From assembly GCF_027409185.1 (NCBI RefSeq), contig NC_084475.1, positions 15,396,130-15,460,129 of the forward strand: DNA of 64,000 nt, written 5' to 3'. The translations under genes were made by a program, and so were the position numbers. Positions 48,420 to 61,099 of this stretch are shown here, one piece after another. Numbering within the stretch: the first letter of the stretch is position 1; every line of letters begins with the position of its first letter. The notes below the pieces were generated by a model. The model was not told where the DNA came from. It saw nothing but the letters and a program-made list of their open reading frames with translations, and did no database searches. The stretch is from Cynocephalus volans. Taxonomy: Eukaryota > Chordata > Mammalia > Dermoptera > Cynocephalidae.

Positions 48420-48910
48420 TGGGAGCCTGTCACATGAGAGACCTCACAGCAACTCTCTATGGAAGGTGCCATATCCCCTTGGTGCAGTAGCAGAAACTGA
48501 GGCTCGGGGAAGTTGGACAACATGTTCCAAGTCACAATGACCCACAGTGAAAGAAGAGGCCTCCGAGCCAACACCTGCCCAACTGTGTGCCTTGATCACC
48601 AAAGTATATCACAGGGCAAAGGGAGAGGAGGCCCCTGTGACTGCTGGATGCTTTAAGGTAAATAGGCTTGGTAAATGTTTATTAATAATTATCATAATAA
48701 CTCATATTTATTGAGATTTCTACTATATCTATTATCTCATTTCATGCTGACAATAACCCCGTGAAGAAGGTACAATTATTATCCCCATTTTGCAGATGAG
48801 GAAACTGAGGCTTGGAGGGGATATGTGATTGATCTGAAAACAAAACGCCAGCAAGTAGCAAGGTTGGAGTTCAAACTCTGATCCTTCTGCTCTCAAACTC
48901 CGTGTTTTTC
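48420..48910 (-). repeat. Two MIR fragments
   Basis: GCAGAAACTGAGGCTCGGGG at 48488, and CATTTTGCAGATGAGGAAACTGAGGCTTGG at 48787. Confidence 0.7.
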
Positions 48911-49519
48911 ACCAGTTTACTCTCAAATTCTATTGGTTGAATGAGATCCATGAAGATAAAAGAGCAGACCTTCCCTCCCCAGATTTTCTGTGCTCTAAAT
49001 TCAGGGTTCTGTCCACAACCCCCCAGTGCATTCTCTTTTATGGAAACCCCAGAAAGCATAGAGGTAAGACTCAGAGGACAACAAGGGGTTCTGCATATCT
49101 CTGAACAAGTGTGCAAATACCTGCAGACCCCAGTTTTCAAGGAAGGGCATATGCAAATGCTCACCATTGCACATGAAGCTCTTCCACACACTTACTTACA
49201 TCCACACCCACAGGGCAGTCAAATAGTCAGCAACAGCACAACAGAAAGCACGCTCCTAATTTAGGAATCACAGAGACCAATGCAGCAGTAGCCCTTAGGA
49301 ACTGCCCAGCATTGCTCAATTTCTTCTGAACCAGCCACAGTTTCAATCCCACGGAAGTTTCAGGGTGAGCTCATGGTTTGGGGAGCGGGGGGATGGGAAG
49401 GGTACTGGAAACCAAGACACATAAACAAATGATGAGATGTAGCCACAAGAGCAGCTTGGGGCTCTCTGTGGTCACTGGTTAGGATTGGTTAGGAGGCTTT
49501 GAGTTAAGGAGTTTGTCAT

Positions 49520-51060
49520 TCCCCTAAATCTACAGGCAAAGTTAGACAAACGATCAACGGAATTGTATAGAAAGTCCAGAAACAGATTCACACAAACGTG
49601 GTCACCTCACTGACTTTTGACCAAGACACCAAGACATTTCAATGGTAAAGAAAAAGTTTCTTTAACAAAGAGTACTGAAACGGAATAGCCACGTGGAAAA
49701 AAATGAACCTTGACCTCTACCTCCCTTGTGCACAAAAATTAACTTTAATTAATTAATTAATTAAAAATAGTGCAGACTTAAACACGAAAGCCAGAACCAT
49801 AAGGCTTTTAGGAGAAACAAAGGGGGAAGAATATTTCTGCACCCTTGAAGTAGGCAACTCCTTTCTTAGGACTCAAAAAAAGCACCACCATAAATTACAA
49901 ATTGGATTTCAGCAGAATTGAAATTTTCTGTTCATCGAGAGATATCATTTAGAAAATAAGTAGGCAAGTCACAGGCTGGGAAAAAATATATGTAATACGT
50001 ATATCTTGCAATGGACTGTAGACATTGGATGTCTAGAATGTATTTTAAAAAGTAACTCTTACAAATCACCAGTAAAAATGGCAAGCAAATCAATTTGAAC
50101 GGACGCCTCACCAAGGAAGATAAATGAATAGCTCAGAGCACACGAAAGGTGTTCAACGTCATTAGTCATCAAAGAGATGTGATTTAAAACCACAATGAAG
50201 ATGGTGGTGATGGTTGAACAAAAATGCAAATAAAATGAATGCTACTGAACTTTACACATAAAAATGGTTAAAACGGTAAATTTTATTCTATGTAAGTTTT
50301 ACCACTTTTTTAAAAAAATGAACAGGAAACAGGCACGTAGATACTCAAGAGATTACCTTGGTTTGAAAGATCACAAACTTCAGAAAAGACGTGGTCATAT
50401 ATACATACATACTTACCCAACCCCATTCTATTTTTCTCCCTAGTTAAAAAAAAAAAAAAAAAAAAAAGTCATCACTAACTTTCACATTTTTACATATTTA
50501 TTTCACAGATAAGGTATTAACACAAATAAGATGAGGTATTAAAGTAATAGCACTTATTTAAATAAAAACTTTAAATATACCTACCTCAAAAAAATCCACA
50601 ATGAGCTATCATTTTGCAGCCCCTAGAATAAAAAATTCAGGCAATAATGAGGGTGAACAGGAGCAACTGGAACTCTCACACATTGCTGGTGCGAATATAA
50701 ATAGCACAACCCTTTTAGAGGAAATGCTTTGTCAGTGTCTCATGACATTAAGCATTTACCTAACCTACAACTCAGTCCACTCCCAGGGATTCATTGTCGA
50801 GAAATGAAAATACATGTCCGCAAAGAGACTTGTACAAAACTATTCATGGCAGCCTTTTTCATAGTAGCCCCAAACTAGAAGCAACACCAACGTCCCTCAA
50901 TGGGAGAACGGACTCACAGATTGTGGTACAACAATACAATGGGATATTACTGAGCAATGAAAAGAAAAGAAATACTGATATAAACGACGACAAACATGAA
51001 TCTCAAAAATTATACGTCAATTCTAAAATGTTTTAAAATATAAAAATTCGATCAATTTTA
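49520..51060 (+). repeat. L1 fragment
   Basis: GACTTTTGACCAAGACACCAAGACATTTCAATGG, GCAGACTTAAACACGAAAGCC, AACTGGAACTCTCACACATTGCTGG. An A23 run at 50445-50467 marks an internal tail. Confidence 0.7.
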
Positions 51061-51084
51061 AATCCTTCCATATCCACACCTCCA

Positions 51085-51245
51085 GTGTGATTTTGGGAAA
51101 GTTACTCTAAGCTTCAGTTTCCTCGATTGGAAGATTAGTTCAGGAATTCTTCTTGCATTAAAGGTTTGCGTGAGGGACAGTAAAGTAATTTCACGTAACG
51201 TGCCTAGCATGGCACCCAACACACAGTAGGTGCTCAAGAAATGTT
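51085..51245 (+). repeat. MIR
   Basis: AAGCTTCAGTTTCCTCGATTGG, then CCTAGCATGGCACCCAACACACAGTAGGTGCTC. Confidence 0.7.
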
Positions 51246-52282
51246 AATGTGCATTTTTGTAGAGGGTTCGAAATCTTGATTCCTATTTGATTATTACATA
51301 AGATTTTTAGGTAATGCATGTATGGGACAAAAGTCCTACATAGGATACAAGAGCCTACAGCTAGGGGGCAAGAGTCCACCAAATCAGTTCTAATCACTGT
51401 TCAGGTAAGGGATCGTATACACTGATTGATAATATAATGGGTTCACTGGAAGATTTTGTGAGAAGGAAACGCACACAGGTCGAAAGCCTTTAATGTGAAC
51501 AAGAGAACTGAAGCAAAACGGGGATTGCTCTGAGGGCAATAACCCTTAATACAACAAAACTTAAATGATGGGAAAATATGTGAGTTAAGATTTCCAAGGA
51601 CACTCTGCTAGATTAGTTAGTACATGGGGGTTGTTCCACGTTTTGCTTCAAGCTGTTTCTTTGAGTCTCTCAAGAAGTCAGGCACTTTAATGATCATCTT
51701 ACTGTTTCTTTTGCATGTCACACAGCTTAGATTTATGACTTTTGATGGTGTATTGTTTAAATTATTTTGAACCATGCATGCTTGGATGAAGATTGTTACG
51801 TAGCCAATTGCTTTATGTTTTTACTATGATTGGTTAACCATCTTTTTTTTTTCTGTAATTTCCTTGTCTTTACAATAAAAACTGAAGCCAAAACTGACTC
51901 GGGGCTGTACCCAGTTTCTCCTTCTAACAGAGGAGTTGCTGAGGGGCAGTCCCTTCGGGCTTCTCATCACATTCATGTTGCTTTGAGTAATCTTGTTGCG
52001 TCTCTGTTACACAGCAAGAGGTGTAACTCCTATGCCCACCACAGTCCTGTGGAATTAGAATTTCTGAGAAATGACCATATATCCCAGTTAATCAGGACAA
52101 TCCTGGCTTGAGCCCATTGTCCCAGCGTCATTATTAAGCATGCCCCTTTTATTTTCAAGAAAACATTTGGGTGTGTTCTGCTACAGAGTTCACTGGACTA
52201 TGCAAGAGCATAGGTGAGGAGGGTATTGTCAAGGGAGCAGTCCTCCTAGCCCTGGTGACTCATGCATCCAAAAGTTTGGAAA

Positions 52283-52440
52283 CGGGCTGGCCCCATGTCT
52301 CACTCGGGAGAGTGCGGCACTGATAGTACCAAGGCCGCAGGTTCAGATCCTATATAGGGTTGGCTGGTGCGCTCACTGGCTGAGCATGGTGCGGACCACA
52401 CTGTGCCAAGGGTTGCAATCCCCTTACCAGTCAAAAAAAA
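52283..52440 (+). mobile_element. Dimeric tRNA-derived SINE (CYN-like)
   Basis: GGGCTGGCCCCATGTCTCACTCGGGAGAGTGCGG, TATATAGGGTTGGCTGG, GCAATCCCCTTACCAGTC and poly-A. AAAGTTTGGRAAC target duplication. Confidence 0.88.
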
Positions 52441-52499
52441 AAAAAAAAGTTTGGGAACTGCTGACCTAGAAAAGAAGTTTCCAAGTTCACAAGCCAGTC

Positions 52500-53110
52500 T
52501 TGCCTGTTACTCCTCATGTTCCACATATCAACATTAACCTTTCATTCCAACCACACGAAACCACCTACAGTTTCCAGAAGTGCCTACCTGCGTGCCTTTG
52601 CCCATGCAGTTTCCACTGCCTGGAGCACACTCCCTCCCAAACCCTACCCCTGGAACGCCTCTCCAATGTCCTACTCAAGCTGCAAGACACAGCTCAACTT
52701 TCACTTCCTCAGTGGAGCTCCCTTGACCACACCTACCTCCCTGCTCAGGGGACTTATGGGTGTGGTCTCTGGGCCTCAACAGCACCCAGTACACACATCC
52801 TTGGACTCCATTCTAACACTTGGCAGCATTTTGTAGTCACTGAGGCTTCTACTCTGTCTCCCCAGGTAGACTCAGAACCTTTTGAGGGCCACAGCTATGT
52901 TTTACTCACCTCTCTATCTCCAGCACCTCATGGGTGCCTTCCAATAGTAGGCACTCCAAAAATGTTTTACATGACCAAGGCCATGGTCTTCCAGGAACCA
53001 GCTTCCCAACTTTGGCCAAGTTATTTACTCATTGAGGACTCCATGTCCTCATCTGTACAGTGGAGAGACTCTTACCTCCTTGCTATAAAAATTCTGTCCT
53101 GTGAACTCCT
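52500..53110 (+). repeat. L2 3' region followed by MIR
   Basis: GCCTTTGCCCATGCAGTTTCC, ACTGCCTGGAGCACACTCCC, AGTGGAGCTCCCTTGACCAC is L2. 52985-53110 (CCATGTCCTCATCTGTACAGTGG) is MIR-like. The 235-codon open frame over this block is a by-product. Confidence 0.68.
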
Positions 53111-53717
53111 ACTCTGTAAAACTAATGACAAAAGGAAATCACTACCCAAGAGATGGGGCCCACAACCCATTGCCCCACGCCTTGATTTGTTCACAGTTTA
53201 TTTATGAAGTTCAGTTGCTTCCTGAAATATCTTCAGGAAGGAGGTAACCTAAAGCATGCATAATGCTGGGAAAGACAAGGAAGGAAGAGATGTAACGTTG
53301 ACTGAGCACTTGCAGGAGGACTGTCCTGGGGCTTTACATGTGTGATCTCATCAGTCCTCACAACAACTCTATGGCATTGTCCCCACTACTGGACCTGAGA
53401 TCATAAAACTCAGCTTGCGACGTTTAGCACCACAAAAGTCCTCTTTTGCTTTTATTTTACTTTAACTTTGTTTTTTATCTTCCCCTCCTCTAACCCCAAT
53501 CCCATCTTTTCCTCCTTAGAAACACCCACTCTTGAATATTTCTTTTCCATAAATTTTGAATTGATCGGCATCTTATTCAGCATCTTCTTCAATTGAACAT
53601 CAAAGTCTTGAGATCCTTCTAGGGAGCTGAAGGTTTTTCCTCTGACTGATGTGGACTTTTCCATCATTTCCAGATTTCATATATTCTCAGTTCTTTTCCC
53701 ATTAATGCACATTTCTT

Positions 53718-53890
53718 TTCTTTTTTTTTTTTTTTTTTGTCTTTTTGTGACCAGTAAGGGGATCGCAACCCTTGGCTTGGTGTCGTCCGCACCGAGCTCA
53801 GCCAGTGAGCACACCGGCCATTCCTATATAGGATCCGAACCCAGGGCGGGTGCGCCGCTGCGCTCTCCCGAGTGCGCCACGGGGCCGGCC
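53718..53890 (-). mobile_element. Dimeric tRNA-derived SINE (CYN-like)
   Basis: Poly-T, GACCAGTAAGGGGATCGCAACC, CCTATATAGGATCCGAACCC, CTCTCCCGAGTGCGCCACGG and GCCGGCCC. TAATGCACATTTCT flanks both sides as target duplication. Confidence 0.9.
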
Positions 53891-54854
53891 CTAATGCACA
53901 TTTCTGACTGGTTGCCATCACAACCCATGCTGGGCTGATACACATAGTCAGCTCCCTGCGTGGCTGTGGGCAAGAGCACTCCGGGGAATTCTCCTGGGAA
54001 CAGACTAAGCCCCAGTGGTAGAAGAAGAAATGGAAGTTATGTGTTCATATGGGTTACAATGAGTGGCAGGACCGAGATTCAAATGCTGGACCACCAGATT
54101 CCAGAACCCACATGCTTCTCACCCCCAGGCACTGTATCTGAGCAACGAGGCTGGAGGTAGCAGGACAAGCATATCTAACAACCAGGAAAGTATTCATAAA
54201 AAATAGTTGGAAGTAACAACATTAGCATCTCTCCAGCAGAAAGTGACAGCCTAGTACTAATGCAAGTATAATGTACAATAAAAAAAACAGCAGACTGGAA
54301 CATCTCGACACAGGTGACCTTTGACAGGCCCATTCCTGGTAACTAATTCTGTCTTCACCAAGCAATGTTCAGAATGAACATTTGGTCTCCTGAACAGATC
54401 TTTCCACCCAGTAGATGAAAATAATCAATTTTCATGCCAGGAATACCTCCCATTGCAAACCAATAAATTGGAAACATGGTTTATGAATCAGCATCCTGGG
54501 GGATTTGGATGGGGTACAATAAACTCCTCTAGATGTAAGAGTAAATTTTACTCCCTTTTCTCTAGCACAGGACCTCAGACTTAGATGAGCAAATACTTGC
54601 TGGAATAAAAAAGAAAATTGAGTTCTCAGCCCTCAAAGCCAAGTTCCTCCCTGAAGCATGGTGACATTACTGAACTGAGACAACCCACCAAGCCCAGCCT
54701 GAAAAGGATGACTCTTGTCTGTCCTTGGCCACAACCTGCCATCACCTGAGCACCCTTCTCTGTGCACACCCTCCCAAGATGCTGTCCTTGCCACCCCACT
54801 CACTTTTACCCTGGTCCCTTTGCCTCTCTCAATTGCCCCTGGCCTCAGGCAGTT

Positions 54855-55075
54855 GGGAAGAGCACTGGACTGGGAGTCAAAGCCCCTGAACTGTAGTCTC
54901 AGCTCTGCCATTCACTTGCTGTATGACCTTGGGCAGGTCAAATAACCTCTAAGCCCCAGTTTTCTCATCTATAGAATAGGGTCATATTGTCTTGTCTTAC
55001 CTCCACAGAGTTGCTGTGAGAGTTAAACGTGCTGATGAATAAAAAGTTCTTTGCAAATTATAAAATGTTATATTG
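54855..55075 (+). repeat. MIR
   Basis: GACTGGGAGTCAAAGCCCC, CACTTGCTGTATGACCTTGGGCAGGTCA, CCCAGTTTTCTCATCTATAG. Confidence 0.82.
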
Positions 55076-55639
55076 TCTAAAATCATTTCAAAATAAAAAG
55101 GTTTTTTCAGTGCTATAGGCAGGTAAGGATGGTAGGGACTAACAATCTCTGGAATAATGCAGGTGAGGTTCTCAGTTCCTATACTAAGTACATACACATG
55201 GCTGCAGACATAAACAGAAAGTCTTTGCCATGTCAGATTTTCCCCTGATACATACTATGTTCATTCACTTCTCCATCAATTCTTCTGCCCCAGCACCTGG
55301 AAGAGAAAGAAGGAAGGTAGCCAAAAACAGGTGCATGGTTCTGCCTGGGAGTTCATTTATCCCCTCTGAACAGCCAGCGGTTCTAGACTGTATCTGGGCT
55401 GCCTGCCCTGCAGAGAGCAAAAACTACACTCTCTTAATTCTGCTTTCGTGTCTCTCAATCACTCATCATTGTGGCCTCCAACTACACCCCCAAGTGTTTG
55501 GCAAGCAAGGGTTAGAACACAAAGTGTGGCAACCTCCTGTTCTCATGGCCTAGATACACCAACAGCACTGTGGCCAAGGAGAAGAAATCAGTGTGCCATG
55601 GGCTTTGGGTGCTGGTTGTAAGGGTCTGCTTGTAGTATT

Positions 55640-56680
55640 AAAAGACAGCCTCAAACATGAGTGTTTATAGCAGCTTTATTCATAAGTAACCAAGATATCC
55701 TTCAATAGGCGATGGGTAAACACGTTATGGTACATCACATTATGGAACATTATTCAGTGCTAAAAAGAAATGAGCTACCAAGTCAAGAAAAGACATCGAG
55801 GAAACTTAATGGCATATTGCCAAGTGAAAGAAGCCTATGTGAAAAGAATACATGATTTCAACTATATGACATTTTGGAAAAGGCAAAACTGTGGAGACAG
55901 CAAAAAGATCAGTGGTTGCCAGAGACTTGGGGGGACAGGAAAGATGAGGAAGTACAGGGAATTTTTAGGACAGTGATTTGATAAGCGTGGATATATGCCA
56001 TTATACATTTGCCAAAACTTGTAGAATATACAGCACAGAGTGAACCCAAACATAAACTATGGCCTTTGGGTTATAATGACGTGTCGATGTTGGTTCATCA
56101 CTTATAACAAGTGTACCATGCTGGTGCTGGAGGTTGACAATGGAGGAGGCTGTGTGGAATTGGGAGGGGGTGTGATAGACTTTGGATGTGTTGTCCCCAC
56201 CAAAACTCATGTGGAAATCTGATCCCCAATGTAGCAGTGTTGGGAGTGGTTTGAGTCATGGGGGTAAAACCCTCATGAATGGATTAACGCTCTCCCTAGG
56301 GCCTCAGTGAGATACACACTTTTAGTTCCCATGAGAGCTGGTCGTTTAAAAGACCATGGCACCTCTGCTCCTTCTCTCTTGCTTCCTGTCACCATGTGAT
56401 CTGCTTATACCCGCTGGCTGCCTGCTGCTTTCTGCCATGAGTAGAAGCAGCCTGAGGGCCACGCCAGATGCAGCTGTCTCAGAATCGTAAGCCAAATAAA
56501 CCTCTGCTCTTTACAAATTACCCAGTCTCAGGTATTCTGTTATAGCAACACAAAACAGACTAAGACAGGGTGTGTGGGAACTCTCAGAACTTTTCATTCA
56601 ATTGTGCTGTGAACCTAAAACTGCTCTAAAAAAATTAAGTTTATGGATTAAAATTTTTAAATAAAACAACCTCAACTTCC
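55640..56680 (+). repeat. L1 3' region interrupted by an MST LTR
   Basis: GAGTGTTTATAGCAGCTTTATTCATAAG and GATCAGTGGTTGCCAGAGACTTGG lie before the LTR. GAACCTAAAACTGCTCTAAAAAAATTAAG follows it. Confidence 0.75.
56173..56567 (+). mobile_element. MST-type MaLR solo LTR
   Basis: TGATAGACTTTGGATGTG at the start and CTCAGGTATTCTGTTATAGCAACAC...GACTAAGACA at the end. Perfect 5-bp duplication GGGTG on both sides. Confidence 0.88.
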
Positions 56681-56689
56681 AGTTCAGGG

Positions 56690-58080
56690 ACAAGATGGAT
56701 TACACACATCTCTCCCTGTTTGTCCTATTAAGAACAGCTAAAATACCTTGACAATATATGTAAAACAAACATAAGAAGACTCTGAAAGGTGGAGGGTAGA
56801 AGGTAGACTGGCTAGGGACCGCAGGACCTGACGAACAGCCCAACAGTGAGTCCTTTGGGTTTTCTTCTTGCTTCATATAGCCTAAACCAGCTGAAGGAGA
56901 GACCAGAAACCCAGAAACACCAATGGGTACCAAAACATCCAACTCCCCCTGCAAAAGCCTACTCTCTTTAGCTTAAGGACCAAGAAAAGGGCAGCCTAAA
57001 CAACACAGAAAACTTTTAGACAATAGCTACCCTCCCTCACTGGGAAATGCCAAGTGGGAAGCTTAGACTTCCACTCTGTCCTGGTTGTAAAGATGCACCC
57101 AAAACACCCACCAGGGTGGTATTAGAGAAAGCCAAGTACAGAGCCAGACTTTCACCCAGGGGTTACAAAGTCCCCTGGCAACACAATGTGGCTGAAGAAC
57201 ACATAGTAAGCAGTAACAAGTGCCTCTCCTCCCCTCTCCACAGCCAGTGAGTGTCAGTGGAAGCCTGGGGGAGCCTAAACTCCATCTTTGTCTGGCAGTA
57301 ACAAGGAGCCCCTCCCCCTCTCAAGTGTCAACAGAGGCCAACTGGGGAATCTGGACTCCCACCCCCACCCCCAGCAGTAATGAGGTGCCTCCCTTGACCT
57401 ACCAGAACAATGTCAGAGGAGGCCTGCTAAAACAGAAGATTTAAATAAGATCCAGAATCTCATAGCATAGCATCCAAAATGTCCAGAATGCAAAAATCAC
57501 TAGTCATATCAAGAACCAGGAAAATCTCACCTTGAATAAAAAAGACAATCAACAGCTGACAGCACCAAAATGACACAGATGTTGTAATTATCTGACAAGC
57601 ATTTTTAAGCATCCATCCTAAAAACGCTTTAACAAGCAATTACAAACATGCCTGAAACAAATGAAAAAATATAAAGTCTCAGCAAAGAAACAAAAGACAT
57701 AAAAAGAAGCAAGTGGAAATTTTAGAAATGAAAAATACAACTAAAATTTTTTAAAATTCAGTGGATGAGCTTAACAGCAGAATGGAGAAGATAGAGGAAA
57801 GAATCAGTGAACTTGAAGATAAAACAATAGAAATTATCCAATCTGAACAAAAGAGATAAAATATACTAAAAAAAAAATAATAATAATAATATATGAACAG
57901 AGCCTAAGGGACCCATGGAACTATAACAAAAGAGCAAACATTCATGTCATCAGGGTCACAGAAGGAAAAGAAAAAGAAGGTGGGGTTAAAAAAAGTATTT
58001 GAAGAAACAATGGCTGAAACATTCCCAATTTTGGTAAAAGACATGAGCCCACAGATTCCAAAAGCAATTATCCTTAAAAT
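56690..58080 (+). repeat. Old L1 5' region
   Basis: GGACAAGATGGATTACACACATC at the start, then ATCAAGAACCAGGAAAATCTC, and GAATCAGTGAACTTGAAGATAAAACAATAG. The same module occurs at 33.5-35.5 kb. Confidence 0.65.
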
Positions 58081-58119
58081 CAAGGTCAGAGCCTGGGTAT
58101 AAGGGCAATTGTGAGCAAA

Positions 58120-59560
58120 TTCCTGGATAACTTACAATTTTAGTCCAAACTACCTTCTGGCCTCAGACCTCTATACCAGTCATGTCCTTGATATCTGCAC
58201 TTGGACTGTCTCAAAGATGCATCCAACTCAACAAGTCCAAAGTAAACTCATGATCACACTCTTCACAAAGGAGTCTCGTCACCTCCTACTGTTTCCCAGC
58301 TGTCATCCCCAGCCCATCTGCCTCTTCACCCCCATACCCTGTCCTGCCTGAAATCCATTCAATGCTGCCTCCTACAAAGGCTCTCAGATTTGTTCCTCTC
58401 TCTCTCTCTCTCTCCATCTCCATCAACCTAGCCCATGCTACCATCATCTCTTAGTAGCTTCCCAGCTGGTCTGCCTACTTACTCACGACCCTGAAACCAA
58501 AATGGTCTTTTTGAAACAAATCTCGTCTTGTCACTCCCTGTGTGAAACATTTAACAGCCTCCCAGGGCTCATAAGATAAGGATCATATTCCTCCAGTGGA
58601 CCTTGATTTGGTCCCTGATGACTCCCCAAGCCTCACTTCATACCAACCTCCCCCTCACTCCCCAAGTGACAACCGCAAGGATTTCAGTTCCTCACACAGA
58701 GCATGTTCCCTTGGCTGCAGAGACTTTTCACGTGCTGTTTCCTGGACCTAGAACACTCCTTTCCTCCCTTTGCTTGGTTAACTCATACTCTTCCTTCAAA
58801 TCTCAAATAAAGTATTATTCATTCATTCAACAAATATTTATTGAATGCCTACTACATGCCAGCTACTGTGCTAGGTGGTGGGATACAGAAGCAAACAAAG
58901 CAAATGAAGTGCCCATTCATAAGAAGCTGACATTCTCCTGGTGGGAGGGGAAGAGGAGACAATAAGCAAATGTAAAATGTACCAGGTGGTCCTAAGCGCC
59001 CTGATAAAAAGAGGATAGAGAGTGTGAGGGAGGCAAGTGCTATTATATATCAAGGGAGATCTTTATGATAAGGTAATATTTTAGCAGAGACCTGAAGGAA
59101 GTGAGGGAACCATGCTGACAGCTGGGGGTAAAGTATCCAAGGCAGATGAAGCAGCAGTGCAAAGGTCCTGAGGCAGAAGCAAAGAAACCAGCATGGCTGG
59201 AGGAGAGGGAATGAGGGCAAGAGGGGAAGGAGATGAGATCAGAGAAGAAACAGAGAGCCATCATTTAAGGATCCATAGGCCTTGCTAGGGAGTTTGGATT
59301 TTACTACGAATTATGTGGGGAGCCTTTGGAGAATGACATGATCTAACTTACCTTCAAAGGAAAAGTGACTGATGGAGGCAAGGGTGGAAACTGGGAGACC
59401 ATGAAGAAGTAATTGTAGCCTTGCAGATGTGAGATGATGGTGGCCTGGACCAGGTGGGGGCAATGGAGGAGGTGACAAGTCGCTGGACCACAGGTAAGCC
59501 AGTGCCCCCAGTGTAAATTCCCAGAGCACTTCCTTGATCTATCACGGTTGCAATCAGACA
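58120..59560. repeat. L2 fragments, forward then reverse
   Basis: Forward: CTTGGACTGTCTCAAAGATGCATCC and CAACAGCCTCCCAGGGCTC-type sequence through 58805. Reverse: TTCATTCATTCAACAAATATTTATTGAATGCC, then GGCAGATGAAGCAGCAGTGCAAAGG and on to 59560. Confidence 0.6.
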
Positions 59561-59590
59561 TTTATTTGTGCACATTTGACTAATGTCCAA

Positions 59591-59604
59591 TGCCCCCTAC
59601 TGGG
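59591..59604 (-). promoter_or_regulatory. CTCF-like motif
   Basis: The reverse complement CCCAGTAGGGGGCA fits the CTCF core in all but one position. Confidence 0.4.
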
Positions 59605-59929
59605 CTATAAGCTTCAAGAAGGCAGGAAATGGGAATCCCTTGTTCACCATGGCATCTCCAACACCCATGCCTATAACAGGTGCTCTATACAGTTTTGTTG
59701 AGTGAATTAATGAGCAAATACCAAACAAAGCAAACACACACACACCCGATTTGCTGTCAGCCTAGGATACCCAGCCTTCCTGGTTCTCTTTGAGCCTCTG
59801 CAACAACAGTCATGCAGGGTCCATGCCATGCCCAGCACCACACAGGCACAGTATTAAAGAAGAGAACGACAGGGCAGCATGACATTTGCCACTTGGGTTC
59901 AGGTTCAGGGTCTGCCAGCCACAGCTAGA

Positions 59930-60125
59930 GACATAATAATTGCTAACAATTACTGTTTACTTTGTGCCAGATGCCACCGTTAAATGCTTTCTGGTATTGC
60001 CTCATTTAATCCCCATGCCAGTCAAATATAGCAAGTACTATTATTATCCTCACTTTTCAGATGCAGAAACTGAGGCACAAAGAGCTTTATGACTTGCCCA
60101 CGACCTCACGGCTGGTAAGAGGAAG
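59930..60125 (-). repeat. MIR
   Basis: ACTATTATTATCCTCACTTTTCAGATGCAGAAACTGAGGCACAAAGAG. Confidence 0.75.
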
Positions 60126-60964
60126 ACGAAGATGGTCCAAGCCTCTCGCAGTTGTGTTTGGGTCCCCTAAGCTTCCAGCTCTCCCCCAGTCTCGTTCTGA
60201 GTCTTACTGACTCTTTGACCTGCAGGTTCAGTCTCTGGAACCTTCCTCCATCTCCCAGTCTCCCACTTCCTTCTGGCTTCTCTCCCTTCCCACCCAAGTC
60301 CATGTGAACATGTCCTGCTAAGTCTACTTCTTTCCCTAGATATGGCACCATCACCCATTCCTGGGGCCTCCTGGGAGGGCCCCCACCATCTGAAACTCCT
60401 TTCTAAACCTCTAAACCTCCAATCCCACTGAAACCTCACCCAAATGAGGGCAGTTAGAGGGAGAAGCTTCTATATACCCCAAATCTCAAAGTCTCTCTCA
60501 CCATCTCCTTCCCTTGGACAAGTGTCAGCTTCCAGATGACCTACCACAGGCACCTGGAATCCATATGCAGAGTCCACCAGTTCTATGGGAGTCACAGGAC
60601 AGAGGACCACGGTCCCCTCTCAGAAGCCCTAGACCAGAGAGGAATCAGCAAAGCCTGGCCCAGCAGCTCCACAGCTGCTGCTGGGGAAACTGGCTAGGAG
60701 GGCTCTGGGACAGTCTCTTCATCTGCCCTAGAAATCCAGGGCTGAGAGCCAGCAGCCAAAGCCCCATTTCTGGGTCTGGTTTGTGTCCTGGCTTAGGCCA
60801 GATCCTGAAAGTCAGGAGTCAAAGTCAGGCCATCAATTTTCTTGACTCGACTACATTTTTGAGAATGAAACGCCAGGACTAAAGGTGGCAGGGGAGGCAG
60901 TGTTCAGTGACCCAGCCCACAGACGCTGCATGAGTCGTGTGGGTGGTGCCCCTGACGGAAGCGT

Positions 60965-60978
60965 GCGCCCCCTGGTGG
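60965..60978 (-). promoter_or_regulatory. Consensus CTCF binding site
   Basis: The reverse complement reads CCACCAGGGGGCGC, the canonical CTCF core without mismatch. It lies 9 bases from a 28-base G run. Reverse orientation, facing the CD300 loci. Confidence 0.65.
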
Positions 60979-60987
60979 TCTCTAAGC

Positions 60988-61015
60988 GGGGGGGGGGGGG
61001 GGGGGGGGGGGGGGG
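60988..61015. repeat. G28 homopolymer with further G runs
   Basis: 28 consecutive Gs, then AGTGGTGGGGGCGGGGGGAGG. Strong G-quadruplex potential on the plus strand. Run length is prone to sequencing or assembly error. Confidence 0.9.
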
Positions 61016-61099
61016 AGTGGTGGGGGCGGGGGGAGGCTCTGAGATGTTCAAGTTCATGTAGGCTTAGAATAACTCTGTCTCCAGGGACTCTGCCCTCTG

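Noticed and set aside
52500-53207. 235-codon forward open frame
   Set aside because: It runs over recognisable L2 3' and MIR sequence, and composition follows the repeat, not a protein family.
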